NCBI RefSeq assembly: GCF_003846135.1
Contig: NZ_RHHM01000018.1
Coordinates: forward strand, 31,231-95,230
Direction of reading: 5' to 3'
From: Erwinia psidii
GTDB taxonomy: Bacteria > Pseudomonadota > Gammaproteobacteria > Enterobacterales > Enterobacteriaceae
DNA length: 64,000 nucleotides
The notes under the pieces: model-generated
What the model saw: the letters and a program-made list of their open reading frames with translations, nothing else
The model's database searches: none
Told to the model about the DNA's origin: nothing
Made by a program: the position numbers and the translations under genes
Shown here: in pieces, positions 58,366-64,000 of the stretch
How the letters are laid out: each line of letters begins with the position of its first letter
Position numbering within the stretch: the first letter of the stretch is position 1

Positions 58366-58866
58366 ATGTCTAACTCTTCCTTTCAGTCCGAAATCCCTAA
58401 AGCGCGTATTAATTTAAAACTTGATTTGCATACGGGGGGCGCGAGCAAGAAAACGGAGCTCCCTCTGAAATTGCTGGTGGCGGGCGATTTCAGTAATGGT
58501 CAGGAGTCTGCACCCCTGTCTGAGCGCAAAAAAGTTGATTTGAATAAAAATAATTTCGATTCAGTGTTATCCGAATATTCCCCGAACGTTAATCTCACCG
58601 TTAAAAATACCCTTGCTGATGACGGCAGCGAAGACAATATCAGTCTGACCTTCCGCGACATCAATGATTTCACCCCGGAGCAGGTTGCGCGTCAAATCCC
58701 TCAACTGAAAGCGATGCTTTCGATGCGCAATCTGCTGCGTGATTTAAAAGCGAATCTTCTTGATAACCAGGCTTTCCGTAAAGAGTTGGAAAAAATTCTG
58801 CTCGACCCGGCGTTAAGCGCAGAACTTCGCTCAGAGCTGTCTGCCCTGGCACCTAAACAGCCATAA
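58366..58866 (+). CDS. tssB: T6SS sheath small subunit TssB
   Basis: The 166-residue protein is of VipA/TssB type: AGDFSNG, the hydrophilic LSERKKVDLNKNNFDSVL, LTFRDINDFTPEQVARQIPQL and LRDLKANLLDNQAFRKELEKIL. It forms the contractile sheath with TssC. It is the first gene of the operon; GGGGCAGCC lies upstream of the ATG. The next gene follows at 39 bp. Confidence 0.95.
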   Translation: MSNSSFQSEIPKARINLKLDLHTGGASKKTELPLKLLVAGDFSNGQESAPLSERKKVDLNKNNFDSVLSEYSPNVNLTVKNTLADDGSEDNISLTFRDINDFTPEQVARQIPQLKAMLSMRNLLRDLKANLLDNQAFRKELEKILLDPALSAELRSELSALAPKQP

Positions 58867-58905
58867 CGGTCACGATGATTTAACGGATTAATAAGGAAGA
58901 TGCTG

Positions 58906-60447
58906 ATGTCTGTAAAAAATGAGAATGCCGCGGGTGGCGAAAGTGTGGTGCTGGAGCGTCCTGCCGTGGGCGGGGTTTATGCGTCCCTGTTTGAAAAAAT
59001 CAACCTGAACCCGGTCTCTGAGCTGAGTGCGCTGGATATCTGGCAGGACGCGCAGGCGATGTCGGATGCGACTGCGGATGAACGTTTAACGGCGGGGATG
59101 AAGGTATTCCTGGAGTGTCTGACGAAAGCGGGCTCAAAAGTTGAAAAACTCGACAAAAACCTGATTGACCACCATATCGCGGAGCTGGACTGGCAGATTA
59201 GCCGTCAGCTGGATGCCGTCATGCACCATGAGGACTTTCAGGCGGTAGAAAGTCTGTGGCGCGGCGTGAAATCCCTGGTCGACAAAACCGATTTCCGCCA
59301 GAACGTGCGCGTCGAACTGCTGGATATGTCCAAAGAAGACCTGCGTCAGGACTTTGAAGACAGCCCGGAAATCATCCAGAGTGGACTGTATAAGCATACA
59401 TATATTGATGAGTATGACACCCCGGGCGGTGAGCCGATTGCGGCGCTGATTTCAGCGTACGAGTTTGATGCTTCCGCGCAGGATGTCGCGCTCCTGCGCA
59501 ACATTTCAAAAGTCTCCGCCGCAGCCCATATGCCCTTTATCGGCTCCGCCGGGCCGCAGTTCTTCCTGAAAGATTCCATGGAAGAGGTGGCCGCCATCAA
59601 GGATATTGGCAACTACTTTGACCGTGCTGAATACATCAAGTGGAAATCCTTCCGCGAGACGGACGATGCCCGCTATATCGGCCTGGTGATGCCGCGGGTG
59701 CTGGGTCGCCTGCCGTATGGCCCGGACACCGTACCGGTACGCAGCTTCAACTACGTGGAAGAAGTCAAAGGCCCGGATCACGACAAATACCTGTGGACCA
59801 ACGCCTCGTTTGCCTTTGCATCCAACATGGTGAAGAGCTTCATTAACAACGGCTGGTGTGTACAGATTCGTGGTCCGCAGGCGGGCGGCGCGGTGCAGGA
59901 CCTGCCGATTCACCTGTATGACCTTGGCACCGGCAATCAGGTGAAAATCCCGTCAGAAGTGATGATCCCGGAAACCCGCGAGTTTGAGTTTGCCCGGCTG
60001 GGCTTTATCCCGCTGTCGTACTACAAAAACCGCGACTATGCCTGCTTCTTCTCGGCCAACTCCACACAGAAACCGACCGTGTATGACACCGCGGATGCGA
60101 CGGCCAACAGCCGCATCAATGCGCGTCTGCCGTATATCTTCCTGCTGTCGCGCATTGCGCATTATCTGAAGCTGATTCAGCGTGAAAACATCGGCACCAC
60201 CAAGGACCGCCGCCTGCTGGAGCTGGAGCTGAACACCTGGGTGAAAAGTCTGGTCACCGAAATGACCGATCCGGGCGACGAGCTGCAGGCCTCTCACCCG
60301 CTGCGGGATGCGAAGGTGACGGTGGAAGATATTGAGGACAATCCGGGTTTCTTTCGCGTGAAGCTGTACGCGGTGCCGCACTTCCAGGTGGAAGGGATGG
60401 ACGTCAATCTGTCGCTGGTCTCCCAGATGCCGAAGGCGAAATCATAA
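58906..60447 (+). CDS. tssC: T6SS sheath large subunit TssC
   Basis: The start at 58906 (AAGGAAG 7 nt upstream; another ATG at 58900 is too close to it) gives 513 residues. VipB/TssC signatures include WRGVKSLVDKTDF, YEFDASAQDVALLRNISKVSAAAHMPFIGSAGPQFF, MPRVLGRLPYG, EFARLGFIPLSYYKNRDYACFFSANS and LPYIFLLSRIAHYLK. It makes the outer sheath layer and is recycled by ClpV, whose gene is not in the window. Confidence 0.96.
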   Translation: MSVKNENAAGGESVVLERPAVGGVYASLFEKINLNPVSELSALDIWQDAQAMSDATADERLTAGMKVFLECLTKAGSKVEKLDKNLIDHHIAELDWQISRQLDAVMHHEDFQAVESLWRGVKSLVDKTDFRQNVRVELLDMSKEDLRQDFEDSPEIIQSGLYKHTYIDEYDTPGGEPIAALISAYEFDASAQDVALLRNISKVSAAAHMPFIGSAGPQFFLKDSMEEVAAIKDIGNYFDRAEYIKWKSFRETDDARYIGLVMPRVLGRLPYGPDTVPVRSFNYVEEVKGPDHDKYLWTNASFAFASNMVKSFINNGWCVQIRGPQAGGAVQDLPIHLYDLGTGNQVKIPSEVMIPETREFEFARLGFIPLSYYKNRDYACFFSANSTQKPTVYDTADATANSRINARLPYIFLLSRIAHYLKLIQRENIGTTKDRRLLELELNTWVKSLVTEMTDPGDELQASHPLRDAKVTVEDIEDNPGFFRVKLYAVPHFQVEGMDVNLSLVSQMPKAKS

Positions 60448-60465
60448 GGCGAGGGGAAATCAGGG

Positions 60466-61815
60466 ATGAAGATTTATCGTCCGTTATGGAATGAAGGGGC
60501 ACTGCTGGCCCCTCAGCAGTTTCAGCAGCAGTCTGAATGGGACGCACTTTCCCGGGCCGGCGTGGCTGCCCGTGGCAGTGCCTTCCCCTGGGGCGTCGGT
60601 CAGATAGAGCTGGATGACGCGATGCTGGCCTCCGGTCGGGTCCAGGCGCAGTCGCTGCGTCTGTGGCTCCCGGATGACACGTTGGTTGATACCCGGTTCA
60701 GCGACCTGCCACCGGAGCCCCGGGAAATCGAGGCGCCGGCTTCTGCCGGTAATGGCCCGGTGACGGTGTATGTGGCGTTGCCGGTTATGCAGGTCGGGAT
60801 CGTGAATGTGCAGTCTGACACGGTTCCGGTAGAGCGTCCGCTGCGCTATCGGGAAGCCTGGGAGACGATCGCCGATCGTTTCGGACAGGACGAAGAGCCG
60901 ATGGCGGTGGCTCGCTTTAATCTTGCCTTCCGTTTCGGGCATGAAGACAACGGTGCCTGGGATACCTGCGCCGTTGCCCGTTTGTTGCGCGACGGGCAGG
61001 GGGGCTGGCGTCAGGATCCTGATTTTATCCCGCCGATGGCGTTATTCTCGGCCAGCCGTGGGCTGTGTGAACGACTGGCGCTACTGAATCGCCAACTGCG
61101 CTCCCGCCGCCATCGTCTGATGTCCATGCGCCGTGAGAGCAACGACAGAATGGCCGATTTTGCAGTCGCTGATGTTTCTCTCTTTTGGCTACTGAATGCC
61201 CTGAACTCACATGCCCGCGTGCTCTCTGAGTTTGAGCGTTTCCCTGACAGGCATCCCGAGCAGGTCTGGGCCGAGCTGGCACGCCTGGCCGGCAGTATGC
61301 TGACCTTCTCGCTGGAGCACGATCTGGATGCCATTCCTGGGTATGACCACCGGGCACCGGAAAACACCTTCCCGCCGTTATTTTATCTCATCAGCGAACT
61401 GCTGGAAGCCAGCCTGCCGTCACGCGTGGTGGCGGTCAGAATGGACAGGATGGATCCGCAAACCTGGAAAGCGGTGCTGCACGACATGCGTTTGCGTGAC
61501 GAAGCCGATTTCTATCTGTCTGTCCGCTCTAACCAGCCAGCCTGGCAAATTGCGGAACGCTTTGCAGAAGTCTGCATTGCCGGAGCGCCTGCCAGCGTAG
61601 ATGAGGTATCGGGCGTGGCCGTGGAAGGTATTGGTCTGATTGCGCTCAGCCGTGTGCCAGCTGCACTGCCGGTTCGTCTGGAGAACCAGTACTTTGTGCT
61701 GGATATGGAGAGCGATGCCGCGCGTGAAATGCTGGATCAGGGCGTCTGTGTGTTCTACGCCCCGTCCGTGCTCGGTGAGCTGGAGCTGGAACTGTTTGCG
61801 GTGCTGCGCTCATGA
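60466..61815 (+). CDS. tssK: T6SS baseplate component TssK
   Basis: The 449-residue protein begins MKIYRPLWNEGALLAPQQFQQQ and has the complete TssK shell, neck and head regions (MRRESNDRMADFAVADVSLFWLLNALNS in the middle, FLSVRSNQP-like YLSVRSNQPAW and YFVLDMESDAAREML toward the end). It connects the baseplate to the TssJLM membrane complex by its head domain. Its stop overlaps the tssL start (ATGA). A divergent broken copy lies 3.2 kb upstream. Confidence 0.95.
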   Translation: MKIYRPLWNEGALLAPQQFQQQSEWDALSRAGVAARGSAFPWGVGQIELDDAMLASGRVQAQSLRLWLPDDTLVDTRFSDLPPEPREIEAPASAGNGPVTVYVALPVMQVGIVNVQSDTVPVERPLRYREAWETIADRFGQDEEPMAVARFNLAFRFGHEDNGAWDTCAVARLLRDGQGGWRQDPDFIPPMALFSASRGLCERLALLNRQLRSRRHRLMSMRRESNDRMADFAVADVSLFWLLNALNSHARVLSEFERFPDRHPEQVWAELARLAGSMLTFSLEHDLDAIPGYDHRAPENTFPPLFYLISELLEASLPSRVVAVRMDRMDPQTWKAVLHDMRLRDEADFYLSVRSNQPAWQIAERFAEVCIAGAPASVDEVSGVAVEGIGLIALSRVPAALPVRLENQYFVLDMESDAAREMLDQGVCVFYAPSVLGELELELFAVLRS

Positions 61816-62561
61816 AAAAAGACATTGATATTGATGCCCTGATGGCAGAGACCTGGCTGACGGTGGCGCAACTGCGCCACGGCGGTGAGGTTACCGATGG
61901 CCCGGCGCTTTACGCTGCCTGTAAAGGGCAGGTGGACAGCGTGCGGGAAGCGCTGGAGCGCGCCGGGTATGACAGTGAAAGCATTGATCACATCACCTAT
62001 GCCCAGTGCGCCCTGCTGGATGAAACCGTCCTGAACCGTAAGCCGGCTGAGCAGTTGTCAGCATCCGGTCGCGGTGAGGTAGCATCGGCGGCGCTCTCTG
62101 CATCTGCGGAAGGCACAGACACAACACTGACCGTCACACTGGATGCGGCCCAGAGAGCCTGGCGTTCAGCCCCACTGCAGACGGTCTGTTTTGGCACTCT
62201 GCGTGCCGGTGGTGCACTGTACGACCGGATCGCGGAAGTGCTGCGCCGGCCCGCCCCGGAGTCCGCCGTGCTGATCTGCTACCAGCGGGCGCTGGCGCTG
62301 GGATTCCAGGGGCAGTACAGCCTGTCCGGCGTGGGGCAGTCCCGTCGTGATGAGGTTATCTCGGCACTCAACGAACGCGTCCCGGCGCTGGAAACGAGTG
62401 CATCACTGGTGGTGGAGAAAACCGGGCGTCGTCGTTATAACCTGCTGCGCTCCGTCTGGTTCTGGATTGCGGTGGCGGTCGTACTGACAGGCGTGGTGTG
62501 GCTCGGTGGTCATCTCTGGCTGCAGACACTGCTGCACCAGCAACTGCCGGAGCTGCGCTGA
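61812..62561 (+). CDS. tssL: T6SS inner-membrane protein TssL (DotU type)
   Basis: The 249-residue protein has a cytoplasmic DotU domain (about 1-205; ITYAQCALLDETVLN is the characteristic motif, FQGQYSLSG another) and one C-terminal membrane helix at about 217-238. It belongs to the TssJLM membrane complex and contacts TssK. There is no peptidoglycan-binding extension on this protein; an OmpA-like domain is encoded by the next gene instead. Its stop overlaps the next start by one base (TGATG). Confidence 0.95.
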   Translation: MKKDIDIDALMAETWLTVAQLRHGGEVTDGPALYAACKGQVDSVREALERAGYDSESIDHITYAQCALLDETVLNRKPAEQLSASGRGEVASAALSASAEGTDTTLTVTLDAAQRAWRSAPLQTVCFGTLRAGGALYDRIAEVLRRPAPESAVLICYQRALALGFQGQYSLSGVGQSRRDEVISALNERVPALETSASLVVEKTGRRRYNLLRSVWFWIAVAVVLTGVVWLGGHLWLQTLLHQQLPELR

Positions 62562-64000
62562 TGGGAGGACGTACGTTCGCCCGCGCGGCGTTTCCGGTGC
62601 TGGTCTGCCTGGCCGCCGTACTGTGGCTGGTATGGGGATTTCTCGCATGGGGTGTGACAGGAAAATCACTGCTGACGCTGGCTGCTCTGCTGGTTTCAGG
62701 GTGGGTTATCCGCCAGCGTTACCGTCGTCTGCAGCCGGCCCAACGGGTGGATGATGCCAGTTACTTTCCGCCGGAAGACCATACCGGACCGGTGGTTCTG
62801 GTCTGCGGGGATGTGGATGACAACATGTTCGCCCTGGGGCTTTTCCGTCGTACGACCCAGGGTTGGTACCTCCGGGTTGCGGAGCCTTCTGAACTGATGC
62901 CACTGGCGACCCGCCTGCTGGCCCGTACGCCGCTGATGGCCGGGCAGCTCGCGGTGATGTACCGCAGCCTACCGGACTGCCATGATGACGAGGCGCTGCT
63001 GCGGGCGTCTCTGAAAGCCCTGCGTCTGCAGGTGAAACAGTTGCGTGGGCTGACCGGGTATGAGGTCCCTGTGGTGCTGAATGCAGAGTTCAGCGGCCCG
63101 GAAACGCCCTGGATAGTGGTCCGGGGTAATACCTCTCTGGTATGCCCGGATGACGAGCCGGCGATTTCCCTCAGTGAGTGGCAGCGTACGGCACAGACCG
63201 CCACCGTTCAGCCGTTTCTGACCCAGGCGATCGCAATGCTTCACTCGATCATGCTGGATGAACTGGGCAAAGCCGACCGGTTGTGTCCGACGATACGCCC
63301 GTTTGCCGTCACCCTGCGTCTCGGGTCGGTATCCACCTCGACAGCCGCGCTGTGGCCACAGTTATTGTTCCGGCAGACCCGCATTGCCCCTGCCGGTCGT
63401 GTCACTGCATATGAACCGCGCTGGCATTTTGCCGATGCGGTACTTCCTCTGCTGACCCCTTATACCACGCCGTTACAGGGTGGCAAAACCGGGCGTCGGG
63501 TGGTGATGGTTCTGCTGTTATGCGCCTTGGGTGCCATTGCTCTGTCCGTGCGGCATAACCAGTCGCTTGTCCGTAAGGTCAGCGCCGACCTTCAGCGCTG
63601 GCAGGCTATCCCGATGAACCACTATGCCCCGAAAGCACAGGCTCTGCGCGCCCTGCAGCAGGACGCGCTGTTACTGGAGCGCTGGCAGCGTCAGGGCGTG
63701 CCGCAACGTTATAGTCTGGGACTGTACCCGGGCGAACGTTTGTGGCTTGCGGTGCAGCAGGCTATCGATACCTGGGTGCCACCACCACCACCACAGCCGA
63801 AACCTGAACCGGTACCGAAAATTGTCCGCCTCGACAGCATGTCGCTGTTCGATTCCGGCAAATCCGTGCTGAAGGCTGGTTCCACCAAAATGCTTGTCAA
63901 CTCACTGGTCGGTATCAAAGCGAAGCCGGGCTGGCTGATTGTGGTCGCCGGGCATACCGATAACACCGGTAATCCGCAACTGAACCAGACGCTTTCACTT
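62561..64000 (+). CDS. T6SS-associated OmpA-domain membrane protein, incomplete at window end
   Basis: The frame is open for 480 codons from the ATG at 62561 to the window edge. It has two N-terminal membrane segments (about residues 8-50), a soluble region of about 250 residues, a third membrane segment near 308-330, a proline linker PPPPPQPKPEP near 407-417 and then the beginning of an OmpA-like peptidoglycan-binding domain (SLFDSGKSVLKAGSTKML, VVAGHTDNTGNPQLNQ). Proteins of this form follow tssL in enterobacterial T6SS clusters and probably anchor the membrane complex to peptidoglycan, complementing the short TssL. TssM and effector genes are expected beyond the window. Confidence 0.88.
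   Translation, partial: MGGRTFARAAFPVLVCLAAVLWLVWGFLAWGVTGKSLLTLAALLVSGWVIRQRYRRLQPAQRVDDASYFPPEDHTGPVVLVCGDVDDNMFALGLFRRTTQGWYLRVAEPSELMPLATRLLARTPLMAGQLAVMYRSLPDCHDDEALLRASLKALRLQVKQLRGLTGYEVPVVLNAEFSGPETPWIVVRGNTSLVCPDDEPAISLSEWQRTAQTATVQPFLTQAIAMLHSIMLDELGKADRLCPTIRPFAVTLRLGSVSTSTAALWPQLLFRQTRIAPAGRVTAYEPRWHFADAVLPLLTPYTTPLQGGKTGRRVVMVLLLCALGAIALSVRHNQSLVRKVSADLQRWQAIPMNHYAPKAQALRALQQDALLLERWQRQGVPQRYSLGLYPGERLWLAVQQAIDTWVPPPPPQPKPEPVPKIVRLDSMSLFDSGKSVLKAGSTKMLVNSLVGIKAKPGWLIVVAGHTDNTGNPQLNQTLSL

Noticed and set aside
1..64000. CRISPR array, intact insertion sequence, rRNA or tRNA gene.
   Set aside because: No regularly spaced repeats, transposase gene with terminal repeats, or RNA gene other than the fluoride riboswitch could be recognised by reading both strands.

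Overview
The window is chromosomal DNA of an enterobacterium (order Enterobacterales). Positions 5372-19741 carry fadE, lpcA, yafJ, yafK, dinB, pepD, gpt, frsA, crl, a phoE-type porin, proB and proA in the order known from the E. coli K-12 5-min region. The accessory content around that block (stand-alone soluble fumarate reductase, ula operon, YmgB-like and YjbE-like proteins, a type VI secretion cluster) and the divergence of the proteins from E. coli suggest Erwiniaceae (Pantoea/Erwinia relatives). That family-level placement is inference.

Layout. 1-305: 3' end of mtnK. 354-5341: pqiABC membrane-lipid transport operon, a DUF3313-type lipoprotein and a divergent TetR regulator with a palindromic operator. 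5372-19741: the conserved fadE-proA block, with readable FadR, LexA and Pho boxes. 19831-21217: a LysE-type exporter and a Phd/VapC toxin-antitoxin pair whose toxin is frameshifted. 21436-31478: an anaerobic fumarate module made of class I fumarase, a DASS dicarboxylate transporter, a three-domain NADH-type fumarate reductase, its ApbE flavin transferase and the DcuS-DcuR two-component system, with a perfect FNR box between transporter and reductase. 32282-38519: a less familiar operon of class III aminotransferase, carboxymuconolactone-decarboxylase-like protein, glutamine-type ABC transporter and peptidase C45 (acylamide hydrolase/acyltransferase), led by an RpiR regulator. 39404-46234: complete L-ascorbate utilisation locus ulaR-ulaG / ulaABCDEF with paired operators. 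46393-52594: MFS transporters, a fluoride riboswitch plus crcB, a sugar porter and an N-acetylglucosamine-kinase-like gene, separated by stretches of decayed coding sequence. 53021-56222: small envelope, biofilm and surface genes (small lipoprotein, orphan yjbE, phospholipid-methyltransferase-like protein, YmgB-like protein, acyltransferase). 56340-64000: broken tssK copy and zinc-ribbon remnant, then the start of a T6SS operon tssB-tssC-tssK-tssL-ompA-like that runs off the window.

How the genes fit together. In the fumarate module an imported dicarboxylate (malate, tartrate or similar) would pass through fumarase to fumarate, be reduced by the covalently flavinylated soluble reductase, and leave as succinate by antiport. 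DcuSR would sense external C4-dicarboxylates and FNR would sense anoxia. The C45 operon looks like uptake of a glutamine-like or N-acylated amino compound, hydrolysis of an amide and transamination of the released amine. It is the best candidate here for an undescribed catabolic system, but its substrate cannot be read from the sequence. Several 0.5-1.1 kb gaps hold eroded genes, so this region has seen repeated gene loss and replacement.
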